This document shows positions 16,944 to 23,267 of a stretch of 44,821 bases of DNA, one piece after another. A program made the position numbers and the translations under genes. Source of the stretch: a virus; IMG/VR virus record IMGVR_UViG_3300005471_000027, positions 1 to 44,821 of that record, one strand, 5' to 3'. Within the stretch, counting starts at the first letter, position 1; each line of letters begins with the position of its first letter. The notes beneath the pieces were generated by a model that saw nothing but the letters and a program-made list of their open reading frames with translations, did not search any database and was not told the DNA's origin.

Positions 16944-17206
16944 TCGTCACCTCGCACATGTCGAAAGCGGGCGAGGTCGGGATGGTCGCGCCAAAACGCC
17001 TCGTCCTCAGCATCGCTCATTTCCTCGCCAAAGGGCACATAGTTGCGCTTGCGTGCGCGCTCCACGCCCTCGTCGAGCGATGCGTGTGGGTTGACCGTGC
17101 GCTTGTAGGGCACATGACCGAGCGGCGTGGCGATGCTCTCAGGCGTGCGTGTGAGATGTGGGCGTTTGCGAGCCTTGCTACTCAAGAGGCGCAAGAGATG
17201 GATCAT
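16940..17206 (-). CDS. Small basic/acidic protein upstream of terminase (88 aa)
   Basis: A basic N-terminal half (LLRLLSSKARKRPHLTRTPE) and an acidic end (DAEDEAFWRDHPDLARF). The ATG at 17206 overlaps the previous stop (ATGA) and has GGAGGT nine bases upstream; an upstream start at 17236 is weaker. No family recognised. Confidence 0.65.
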   Translation of the reverse strand: MIHLLRLLSSKARKRPHLTRTPESIATPLGHVPYKRTVNPHASLDEGVERARKRNYVPFGEEMSDAEDEAFWRDHPDLARFRHVRGDE

Positions 17207-17874
17207 ACTTGTGTAACCTCCATCTTTTCTACCCAATCAAGAAATTGTGGCATTGGCTCTCCTAATACGATGTTATCCTTATAGCTCCATCGCTTAAGAA
17301 AGAGACCTGTAGTCTGATACACATCCCAATCCACAGCAAGAAATGTAGCCCAAGAGCCATCAAGATCACGTGACTCTTTCTCCCAAACTCCTGTGGAGTT
17401 ATAGGCTACGCGGTGAAAGCGATGTGAAGCAAAAGTCTTAACTGCCCAGGGGATTAGTTCATGAGTATAGGCTACTGCGACAGAAAGCAAGCTAGTGCGC
17501 TGCTCGTTCATATATGCTTGCACTGTGATATGTGGATAGAGATAACCCTCATGACGGTGAGCAAGTTGCCAAAGTCGTTTGGGGATTTCGGTATCTCTCT
17601 TACTGCTTCGCGATTTGCGAAGAGTAAATGTATGCCAATCTCTATCTCCCCACTGTATCCTTGAAGCGATGCCACGCATCACGCACTTCTCAAGTCGTTT
17701 CTGAAAACCATCAATACCCGCGTACATATCAAGATCTTGAGTTAGTAAGGTTCCAGCTGCACTTTCGACTGGATAATAATCTCCGCCTCCTAGCCAATCG
17801 CTGATAGCAGGCCACACGAAGCGCGGCATATCAATGGCACTTTTGCTTAAATTGGCCTCAACTGCTGCTCTCAT
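17203..17874 (-). CDS. Nuclease-like protein of unknown role (223 aa)
   Basis: A central block, about residues 45-115 (DLDMYAGIDGF...GIASRIQWGDRDWHTFTLRKSR...TEIPKRLWQLAH...YPHITVQAY), recalls phage proteins that I associate, from memory, with restriction-endonuclease-like folds: an acidic residue, GIASRIQ and T-F-T-x-R-K. This is inference, not proof of nuclease activity. The ATG overlaps the methyltransferase stop (ATGA) and has GAGGTAAGG. It could be a partner for the Bet annealase encoded upstream. Confidence 0.6.
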   Translation of the reverse strand: MRAAVEANLSKSAIDMPRFVWPAISDWLGGGDYYPVESAAGTLLTQDLDMYAGIDGFQKRLEKCVMRGIASRIQWGDRDWHTFTLRKSRSSKRDTEIPKRLWQLAHRHEGYLYPHITVQAYMNEQRTSLLSVAVAYTHELIPWAVKTFASHRFHRVAYNSTGVWEKESRDLDGSWATFLAVDWDVYQTTGLFLKRWSYKDNIVLGEPMPQFLDWVEKMEVTQV

Positions 17875-19001
17875 TGCCTTACCTCACATCCCCTCTGCTC
17901 TGCTATCTGTAGCATGTCCTCTGAGCAATCGCACCCATAAGCCTCACGCCCTAAGCGATGAGCTGCAAGTAAGAATGTGCCAGTGCCAGTAAAGCAATCA
18001 ATCACTCTATCCCCTGGCTTCGTGCTATGCCTGATAAGCCGCTCTGCTAACTCATCGGGCTTTTGCCATGCATGATAGCGGTTACCTACACGTCCATCAG
18101 GGGCATTGATTTCTTGTGCACTAAACTGCTCGTTCATGATGGGACAATCAAGCGGAGGTGCTTCCTCTCCAACAAAGTAGAGGATTGCTTGCCAGTTCTG
18201 CTTATAACCATAGAGCGGTGATGGGCCTAGGGTATTGCGGTAACTCCACACAAGCACTTGCTGTACAGGCATACACGCCTGTACATTAAGATAGGCTTGC
18301 AGTTCTTGAGGATAAGCGCCAATACAGACATAGGCACGGCCTGTTCTCTTGACCTTTGAGAGAGCAAGAGGGAGCCATGCATTAGCAAATGAAGTGATAT
18401 CATCTATGTCAGTAGCGTAAGGGGGATCGGTAATCAGGAGATCACACATCTCCTGCTGTGGAAGCCAAACCTCCCAGGATGCAAGAGTGATAAGTGGCTT
18501 AGTAGGGGCCGCTTGCGCTTCTGCATCCCGCTCTGCTTTCTTGTCTTCAAGGTCTCGCTGTTTTGCCAGTTTGAGGACACTCGCCTGGGTTAATTCTTTG
18601 CGCTTGTCCTTTGCTTCTGCAATGTGCTGCTCGAATGTCTCTTCTGGCAAGTCATCTATAGTCTGGCAACGTGACGACTCATTTTTCGTGATGCCGATGT
18701 CTTCAAGCTTAGGCGGGAGTGCGGTCCCATGATGGGACCGCACTCCATATTGCTTTCCTAGTCCCTTCGCCCCTTCATTCTTCGGCATTTCTTTCAGCAG
18801 TTCACCCATAGCACGCTCACAGCGCAGGATAGCCTCTGCCGCGTTGTGCCGATCATCAAAAAGCCAACCATGCTTTTTTCCATACTCAAGAAGAGCTTCG
18901 ACTTTATCTCTGATCTCTTTTAACTCTTGGATAGAGCGAGCGGTTGCAATATCTCGTTTTAGCTGATCCAAGTTCACTACAGAACGCTCTACAGTTGTCA
19001 A
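17871..19001 (-). CDS. ParB-like N-terminus plus DNA methyltransferase (376 aa)
   Basis: The C-terminal half is a beta-class adenine/N4-cytosine methyltransferase: DPPY at residues 192-195, HAWQKPDEL at about 310-318 and the AdoMet motif DCFTGTGTFLLAA at about 335-347. The N-terminal 165 residues are helical and charged (ParB-adaptor-like) and contain an ITKNESSRCQTI element. The start is TTG with AAGGAGG seven bases upstream, overlapping the previous stop. It probably marks phage DNA against restriction. Codons 86-96 contain a 31-bp perfect palindrome. Confidence 0.85.
   Translation of the reverse strand: MTTVERSVVNLDQLKRDIATARSIQELKEIRDKVEALLEYGKKHGWLFDDRHNAAEAILRCERAMGELLKEMPKNEGAKGLGKQYGVRSHHGTALPPKLEDIGITKNESSRCQTIDDLPEETFEQHIAEAKDKRKELTQASVLKLAKQRDLEDKKAERDAEAQAAPTKPLITLASWEVWLPQQEMCDLLITDPPYATDIDDITSFANAWLPLALSKVKRTGRAYVCIGAYPQELQAYLNVQACMPVQQVLVWSYRNTLGPSPLYGYKQNWQAILYFVGEEAPPLDCPIMNEQFSAQEINAPDGRVGNRYHAWQKPDELAERLIRHSTKPGDRVIDCFTGTGTFLLAAHRLGREAYGCDCSEDMLQIAEQRGCEVRQ
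18716..18746. repeat. 15-bp perfect palindrome with 1-base centre inside methyltransferase gene
   Basis: Arms 18716-18730 (GGAGTGCGGTCCCAT) and 18732-18746 are perfect inverted copies around a single G. It is in the linker between the ParB-like and catalytic parts of the methyltransferase. It could be a protein-binding site or an RNA hairpin. Confidence 0.9.
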
Positions 19002-19219
19002 GGTAATTCCTCCTTGGGCTCACATTTGTCATGCTGTGCCACGAAAGAAATGAGTTGCCGGTTCATCTCGTGCAGGCCGAACTGGAAGTAGTCAATCAGG
19101 AGGGAGCCGCCACACCACGAGCAATGGATATGCACGTCTGGATGTTTGCGCCAATCGTCGAACCAGAATTGGTGCCGTGCCATCCCTAGCTTCACACGTT
19201 GTTCTAGCGTTTGTGCCAT
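18998..19219 (-). CDS. Small CxxC protein (73 aa)
   Basis: Contains HCSWCGG around residue 33 and a late Cys, so one zinc-knuckle half-site, with aromatic-rich flanks (HQFWFDDWRKH). ATG with GAGGTGAC. Its stop overlaps the TTG of the methyltransferase gene. No family recognised. Confidence 0.7.
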   Translation of the reverse strand: MAQTLEQRVKLGMARHQFWFDDWRKHPDVHIHCSWCGGSLLIDYFQFGLHEMNRQLISFVAQHDKCEPKEELP

Positions 19220-19227
19220 GTGTCACC

Positions 19228-19350
19228 TCAGTGAGCGAACAGCCACACGTAGGCGCCGCTATAGCCTAGCAGGATAGCAGCAGCTGCGAGCAGGGTGGTT
19301 TTGTGCCACGGTGGGAGCTGCCTCCAGGTGCCCTGCATGTCGATGTCCAT
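19228..19350 (-). CDS. Mini membrane protein (40 aa)
   Basis: ATG with AAGGAGG eight bases upstream. The sequence MDIDMQGTWRQLPPWHK is followed by one hydrophobic helix (residues 19-38). It is the first ORF after the strong terminator at 19379-19412, so it may be the first gene of the late transcript. Function unknown. Confidence 0.65.
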   Translation of the reverse strand: MDIDMQGTWRQLPPWHKTTLLAAAAILLGYSGAYVWLFAH

Positions 19351-19378
19351 GTGTGCCTCCTTGCTGGCGTCGAGCAAC

Positions 19379-19412
19379 AAAAAACGCCCCTGATCTTCTC
19401 AGATCAAGAGCG
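19379..19412 (-). terminator. Rho-independent terminator (minus strand) before late genes
   Basis: The minus strand forms a 12-bp stem (19401-19412 with 19385-19396, two G-U pairs) around a four-base loop, followed by TTTTTT (19384-19379). It lies 29 bases before the next ATG, in the leader of the late gene run. An antitermination or attenuation point is likely. Confidence 0.85.
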
Positions 19413-19764
19413 CCTGCATGGGCCGAAGGCCCGCGTTATCAGCACTTAGGATGGAAGCTGAGCCTCTTGTGTACCCTCCCCTGACATGCAGCATAGGGAT
19501 AGTCACTGCATGCCCTCATCGCCTATCCTGCGAAACGGGCCATTGTCAAGAGGCTCTCATAGCCTGCTCCCCTGGCTAGTCACTGTCAATAAAAATTGGG
19601 GTAGGGAGGCTGGCCCTGCATGATCAACAGGGCGTTTCCGCTAAAGCGCGCCGCGGCGTTCTGACTAGATCATCCCTGAACTACAGCCTCTATGTATGTC
19701 CCTGACGGGACGCTTGCTGCTGGCCTATATTTATTCCAGCCGACCAGCGGGCTTGGCTGGGGTA
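19413..19764 (-). ncRNA. Candidate structured RNA/leader, gene-free
   Basis: No ORF with a ribosome binding site was found in this stretch. It is rich in inverted repeats: GAGCCTCTTG/CAAGAGGCTC (19460-19469 with 19547-19556), CATGCAG/CTGCATG inside it, GGGCC-GAA-GGCCC (19420-19432), GCCCTG/CAGGGC near 19633, and GTCCC-TGAC-GGGAC near 19702-19715. It ends in the terminator at 19379-19412. Two TTGACA hexamers on the minus strand lack convincing -10 boxes. It could be an independent RNA, or a long structured leader. Confidence 0.5.
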
Positions 19765-19989
19765 TCATGCGCTTTTCTTCTTCTTGCTTATGACGTTGGC
19801 GGTGTGCTCAAATTCCGTGATGTTGCCGCCAAATATCTTGAGCAGCAAGCGACCATTGCCACCGGCTATCTCCTTGATAAAGCCGATGAGTCTACTGATC
19901 ATGCCGACGTCTTCCGTGTGGACATTCTCAAAATGCTTGAGTTGCCCAACACAGACGGCTGGAATTTCACCTGTGTCGCAAGCATACAT
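19765..19989 (-). CDS. Small hypothetical protein (74 aa)
   Basis: Starts MYACDTGEIPAVCVGQLKHFE and ends with a Lys-rich tail (ISKKKKSA); the middle is an amphipathic helix (MISRLIGFIKEIAGGNGRLLLKIFG). The ATG has an AGGTGA-type site. The overlapping plus-strand 200-codon frame looks like its shadow. It is the last ORF before the gene-free structured region. Confidence 0.6.
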   Translation of the reverse strand: MYACDTGEIPAVCVGQLKHFENVHTEDVGMISRLIGFIKEIAGGNGRLLLKIFGGNITEFEHTANVISKKKKSA

Positions 19990-20081
19990 GGGTCACCTAC
20001 AAGAAGAAAGGTCTATGGGAGTAGTATAGCCTACAAAATGACCGCTTGCAAGATGTGGTACACTAAAGGTTCAAATCCGTG

Positions 20082-20156
20082 CTATTTTCCACACTTACGA
20101 CATGTTGAACGGGTATCGGGGTTATGTTCCCCACATTCACATACCCAACTATTCAT
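20082..20156 (-). CDS. Mini zinc-ribbon protein (24 aa)
   Basis: ATG with AAAGGAG six bases upstream. The product MNSWVCECGEHNPDTRSTCRKCGK carries a complete C-x-C-G...C-x-x-C-G zinc ribbon and nothing else. It follows the 36-aa Cys protein (20186-20296). RanBP2- or rubredoxin-type knuckles of this size can bind RNA or protein. Too short for homology-based confidence, but the site and motif are both good. Confidence 0.6.
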   Translation of the reverse strand: MNSWVCECGEHNPDTRSTCRKCGK

Positions 20157-20185
20157 CTTGAACTCCTTTCCTGTGGCTCAGCAAG

Positions 20186-20296
20186 TCACGATACGACGCC
20201 TTCGGCCTGTGCTGTGCGGCACTGCCTGCAAGTCCAACCGCCCTCGTGCTCTGAATCCCAACAATACTCGTCTCCAATCGGTATTTGCTGTTCCAT
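20186..20296 (-). CDS. Mini Cys protein (36 aa)
   Basis: ATG with AAAGGA. The product contains YCWDSEHEGGWTCRQCRTAQ, with three Cys and one His that could hold zinc. It is 29 bases upstream of the 24-aa zinc-ribbon gene in the same direction. Confidence 0.55.
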   Translation of the reverse strand: MEQQIPIGDEYCWDSEHEGGWTCRQCRTAQAEGVVS

Positions 20297-20337
20297 AGGT
20301 CATCCTTTCTAGTCTTGAGTAACCCGCCATATAAGTG

Positions 20338-20541
20338 CTATCGTTTTCTCTTTACTTTGAACCGCTTGCCGATGCGCTCCACTTGCCGCCAGTGTGGCTC
20401 GCATGCGTAGAAGTGGTAATACACGCCATCGATCTTGCGCGTCACCGCGGGCTCAGGATCGTCTGGTACTTCCCCGCATACTTCGCACACAGGCACGGGA
20501 ATAAGCGTCCCTGATGGTAAGGGCATCCATTGTGTTGTCAT
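20338..20541 (-). CDS. Small zinc-finger-like protein (67 aa)
   Basis: Has CEVCGEV (residues 19-25) and YACEPHW (residues 49-55), giving a C-x-x-C...C-x-x-H site, and a basic tail (RIGKRFKVKRKR) suited to nucleic acid binding. Its ATG overlaps the stop of the cytosine methyltransferase gene. Confidence 0.7.
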   Translation of the reverse strand: MTTQWMPLPSGTLIPVPVCEVCGEVPDDPEPAVTRKIDGVYYHFYACEPHWRQVERIGKRFKVKRKR

Positions 20542-21074
20542 CTGTTCGCCTCAAAAAACGCCTGTGCGAAGCCTGGCGGGGTGATAGCACGTTTCGCAGG
20601 GCTTCTTACGTTGGTATGCATCTTGCTTCCTAGCACTGGAGGTACAGGATTTCGCGCCGGTATGTTGAACTTTCCCCACAAGCACGTATGTTTCGTGTAG
20701 GGATCGCCATACTCGTAAGGGTCAAACGTCCAGCGCGGTTTTCCGAGGTAGTAGCCCAACTTCCCTACGGGGTTCTCCAGGCACCAGAAAACAGGATTAG
20801 AGATAGCTACGATACGCAAGCAGGCATCAACAACAGAAAGCGCCTGGAGTATCTCATCCTGACTTCTTTGCACCCAGGCGCCTGCATTTGAAAAGACGGT
20901 GCAAGGTGGTGCACAAAGCACGCCATATACGTTTTCAGGAGGGAAGTAAACGCGCACATCTCGTATCGGCAAGGTGACTAACTCCACATCATAGCCAGCC
21001 TCCACATAAGGCTGGCTCCAGGAGCCGCTACCCCCGCATAAATCCAGGATGATTTTTGTCTCATTGAACATCAT
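20538..21074 (-). CDS. Cytosine-C5 methyltransferase-like protein (178 aa)
   Basis: The AdoMet motif LDLCGGSGSWSQPYVEAGYDV is at residues 10-30. APPCTVFS at 55-62 holds the catalytic Cys in a PPC motif, and LENPVG at 99-104 replaces the usual ENV. The end TPPGFAQAFFEANR is typical of short phage Dcm-like enzymes. At 178 residues it lacks a large target-recognition domain. ATG with GAGGG. With the ParB-like methyltransferase nearby it could protect phage DNA or make a modified base. Confidence 0.75.
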   Translation of the reverse strand: MMFNETKIILDLCGGSGSWSQPYVEAGYDVELVTLPIRDVRVYFPPENVYGVLCAPPCTVFSNAGAWVQRSQDEILQALSVVDACLRIVAISNPVFWCLENPVGKLGYYLGKPRWTFDPYEYGDPYTKHTCLWGKFNIPARNPVPPVLGSKMHTNVRSPAKRAITPPGFAQAFFEANR

Positions 21075-21108
21075 TTCTATACCCTCAGCAATCGCTCATA
21101 CATCTGTT

Positions 21109-21993
21109 CTAGGCCGCAGGCTGCTCGTTGCCAGCCTTAGTGGCGCGCTCGACCTCAATTTGCCGGGCCATCTCCCCCATTTCGTCGAGCGTCATGGTCC
21201 AGTCTTGCTTGCTTTGCGGCCTGCCGGTGATTGCCGAGGCCATGGCGTAAAACGCGGCAGGCGCCATGCGGGTCCACATGCCCTTCTGCTCGCCACGCTC
21301 AAAAAGCTCACCGCGGGTGATTGCTACGGTGTCCTTTGCCGGAAACGCTGGCGTGCCGTCTCCGTTCGTCAGGTGCTCAGTGCCTGGATGGGCTGATGCC
21401 TTTTCAGGAGAGCTTGGAACCTCGCTTACTTCGATCACCTCATTGTCAGCTTGTGCCATCTCTTCACGGGTGTAGAAGCCGCTCGTCTCAGCAGGGAAAG
21501 CGCGGCGCAGCGCCAGACTCTCAGCGCACTTGGCCAGCATGAGATCGGGCATCTTTGCCCACAGGCCGTACACCTGATTGTCCTTGCCCGTCTGCACATA
21601 GCTGGAATACTTGGCAACAGCAAACAGGGGCTCTTTGAAATCAGAACGAATGACGCCCACCTTTGCAGCCAGAGGAGGCTTATTGGATAACCACACCTCT
21701 TTCCACTGCATATCCTCGTCACACCACAGCGGCCCGACCTGACCGGCATACTTGCCTGAGCGCTCGGCCAGGAGGCGCATACCGTCAATGCTCACCTGGA
21801 TCGTCATCTTGTTGCCGCCCACCTGCTTGTCATAGCGAGAAATCGCATAGATTTGACGCGCTATCGGGTCCAGGCCCGTCTGCTTGCAACGCTCGATAAA
21901 CATATCGAATTCGTCTTTTGTTACGGATGGAGCAATCGTGCGCTGTATCAGGCTAATGCGCTCAGGGCTCCAGGTCTGTAGTTCAGTGCTCAT
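21109..21993 (-). CDS. bet: Single-strand annealing protein, Bet/RecT family (294 aa)
   Basis: Pairs complementary single strands in phage recombination. The N-terminal core is a clear match in style to phage recombination protein Bet: FIERCKQTGLDPIARQIYAISRYD, IQVSIDGMRLLAERSGKYAGQ, LMLAKCAESLALRRAFP, then TSGFYTREEM. The last 90 residues are low in conservation. The ATG at 21993 has GAAAGAGG; the upstream extension in this frame lies in the 47-aa gene. No exonuclease partner is obvious beside it. Confidence 0.88.
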   Translation of the reverse strand: MSTELQTWSPERISLIQRTIAPSVTKDEFDMFIERCKQTGLDPIARQIYAISRYDKQVGGNKMTIQVSIDGMRLLAERSGKYAGQVGPLWCDEDMQWKEVWLSNKPPLAAKVGVIRSDFKEPLFAVAKYSSYVQTGKDNQVYGLWAKMPDLMLAKCAESLALRRAFPAETSGFYTREEMAQADNEVIEVSEVPSSPEKASAHPGTEHLTNGDGTPAFPAKDTVAITRGELFERGEQKGMWTRMAPAAFYAMASAITGRPQSKQDWTMTLDEMGEMARQIEVERATKAGNEQPAA

Positions 21994-22126
21994 TATATAC
22001 CTCTTTCTGGTTTGCTTCCCGCTCCACATACGGCGGTACGGCTTGCAACTCGTCCCAGGCTGCTTGCAGGGCTGCCTGCTCGTCGGCAATGTCGCACTCG
22101 CTGGCGATCAAATCTTGTACGTTCAT
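21983..22126 (-). CDS. Small acidic protein before bet (47 aa)
   Basis: ATG with AAAGGAG. The product MNVQDLIASECDIADEQAALQAAWDELQ... is acidic and helical. Its end overlaps the bet start by 11 bases, suggesting coupled translation. No family recognised. Confidence 0.6.
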   Translation of the reverse strand: MNVQDLIASECDIADEQAALQAAWDELQAVPPYVEREANQKEVYNEH

Positions 22127-22170
22127 CTCTCGCTCCTTTGCTGGCAGGGTGATCCTGCCAGCGTGTATGA

Positions 22171-22392
22171 TTAGGCGTCACTCAGTAGCGGGGCTTGCTC
22201 GTCTATCCAAGTCATGAGCGCCTTGTATGCTTCTGGCTCATACTTTGCGAAAATCTCAAGGTAGTTTTCAGTACCGCCAAAGTCGATCACAACACAAGGA
22301 CTGTCGTAGTTCAACCCGCCTTGAGAGTTGTGGTACATCGTCCGCACATTGTCCAGATTGACGACTCTTTTTCCGATCCGTTTGAAGTTCAT
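22171..22392 (-). CDS. Small hypothetical protein (73 aa)
   Basis: MNFKRIGKRVVNLDNVRTMYHN... has a small beta-barrel look (VVIDFGGTENYLEIF) and a C-terminal helix. The ATG at 22392 has GAGGAGAG. A TTG start at 22458 would add 22 residues (LDGEAEQWRLLLREEFEE) that resemble the start of the next gene up, so the longer form cannot be excluded. Confidence 0.65.
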   Translation of the reverse strand: MNFKRIGKRVVNLDNVRTMYHNSQGGLNYDSPCVVIDFGGTENYLEIFAKYEPEAYKALMTWIDEQAPLLSDA

Positions 22393-22468
22393 GTTGTTGC
22401 TCTCCTCAAATTCCTCTCTCAGGAGAAGCCGCCATTGTTCGGCCTCTCCGTCTAACAATCGCTGCCCG

Positions 22469-22747
22469 TTAGAAATCGTTGCTCAGCCACGGCGCGTCAT
22501 CCGTAGGGAATTCCAGGCACCGTTCGTCCTCGGGCTTGGCGGCTCTGGTGTACGCCTCGTCGAACTCGGCCATGCATGGGCAGGTGGGATCGCTGCAATA
22601 TGGGTGTGAATCAGTATGGATCAGCTCATCTTCGCATACGATGACGATCGGTAAGCCATTGTGTAGATACATTTCTCTGAACTCCTCTCCGAGCAGGAAG
22701 CTCAACGCCTCCTGCTCGTCTCTGTATAATCGCTCCCAGGCGTCCAT
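22469..22747 (-). CDS. Small acidic Cys-containing protein (92 aa)
   Basis: Contains HPYCSDPTCPCM (residues 48-59), a compact His/Cys cluster, in an acidic protein. Its ATG overlaps the stop of the SWIM-like gene (TAATG). The first 25 residues (ERLYRDEQEALSFLLGEEFRE) resemble the possible N-terminal extension of the following gene. Confidence 0.65.
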   Translation of the reverse strand: MDAWERLYRDEQEALSFLLGEEFREMYLHNGLPIVIVCEDELIHTDSHPYCSDPTCPCMAEFDEAYTRAAKPEDERCLEFPTDDAPWLSNDF

Positions 22748-23031
22748 TATGCGCCTATCGCCAGCTCGTAGTTCAAGTACGCCGACCGGGCCTCGTCACG
22801 CGCCCGTTGCTCGCGGCGGCTGTCCAGGTGGCGATCAACTGCCAGGCGATGACCGCAATCGTAGCCGCGCTGCGCGCCCTTGCAATCGCATTTGACGCTG
22901 TACAGTTTGTTGCTGACGTAGACTCTGTGCAGCAAGCCCGGCTCACTCAGTGACGAAACTTCGCAGTAGCCGCAGCCCGCAGCGCTCAAATGTTCGGTGA
23001 TCGCTAGGGTTTGAATTTGATCGAGTGTCAT
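22747..23031 (-). CDS. Small SWIM-type zinc-finger protein (94 aa)
   Basis: Residues 48-62 read CDCKGAQRGYDCGH, the C-x-C-x(n)-C-x-H arrangement of SWIM zinc fingers, which bind DNA or proteins. A basic helix follows (RHLDSRREQRARDEARSAY). ATG with AAAGGA. It is the first gene of the leftward operon, reading from the consensus promoter at 23141-23169. A plus-strand small RNA candidate covers its leader. Confidence 0.7.
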   Translation of the reverse strand: MTLDQIQTLAITEHLSAAGCGYCEVSSLSEPGLLHRVYVSNKLYSVKCDCKGAQRGYDCGHRLAVDRHLDSRREQRARDEARSAYLNYELAIGA

Positions 23032-23039
23032 GGTACAAT
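23011..23039 (+). promoter_or_regulatory. Promoter for plus-strand small RNA
   Basis: TTGAAT (23011-23016), 17-base spacer, TACAAT (23034-23039). It points right, away from the minus gene it overlaps, and would start RNA near 23046, just ahead of a hairpin and a strong terminator. Confidence 0.5.
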
Positions 23040-23045
23040 TCCTTT

Positions 23046-23120
23046 CACTTGTTCGGTACGCCGCTCTTCACATCTCTGCAGGCGTCCGATCTACCGCGAG
23101 GGCTTCGGCTCTCGCTTTTT
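23046..23120 (+). ncRNA. Candidate 75-base small RNA antisense to left-operon leader
   Basis: Between the promoter at 23011-23039 and a terminator ending at 23120 lie two hairpins and no ORF. Hairpin 1 pairs CGG-t-ACGCC (23054-23062) with GGCGTCCG (23081-23088). Hairpin 2 is the terminator. It is complementary to the untranslated leader of the leftward operon, recalling antisense immunity RNAs such as that of phage P4. Confidence 0.5.
23096..23120 (+). terminator. Rho-independent terminator, UUCG loop
   Basis: Plus strand GCGAGGGC, loop TTCG, GCTCTCGC (8-bp stem with one G-U), followed by TTTTT and GTTTG. No plus-strand protein gene lies upstream, so it must end a short RNA or shield the promoter region. 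Confidence 0.8.
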
Positions 23121-23140
23121 GTTTGTCATCCTCTGTTATT

Positions 23141-23169
23141 ATTATAACATATCTGTCCTGTCCTGTCAA
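23141..23169 (-). promoter_or_regulatory. Consensus promoter of leftward operon
   Basis: Minus strand TTGACA (23164-23169), 17-base spacer, TATAAT (23141-23146): a full match to sigma70 consensus. It drives the operon starting at 23031. GGACA/TGACA boxes overlap the spacer and -35. Confidence 0.85.
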
Positions 23170-23197
23170 GTCATTTCATGTCAGTTTTTGACTGCAC

Positions 23198-23226
23198 TTG
23201 ACAATTCAAAATATTAATGCTATTAT
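23198..23226 (+). promoter_or_regulatory. Promoter of rightward regulator gene
   Basis: TTGACA (23198-23203), 17-base spacer, TATTAT (23221-23226), 42 bases before the HTH gene start. It is divergent from the leftward promoter, with the two -35 boxes 28 bases apart and several TGTCA/TGACA motifs between and around them (for example 23179-23183, 23229-23233 and 23249-23253). Confidence 0.8.
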
Positions 23227-23267
23227 TATGACAGTAGAAACCATTAAATGACAATGAGGAGGTAAAT

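Noticed and set aside
20060-20100. Possible tRNA T-loop (GGTTCAAATCC)
   Set aside because: The flanking bases cannot form the 5-bp T stem and no acceptor or anticodon arm was found; the stretch lies at the end of the zinc-ribbon ORF.
19696-20298. 200-codon plus-strand open frame
   Set aside because: No ribosome site at its ATG, odd composition, and it lies antisense to three better-supported minus mini-genes (19765-19989, 20082-20156, 20186-20296).
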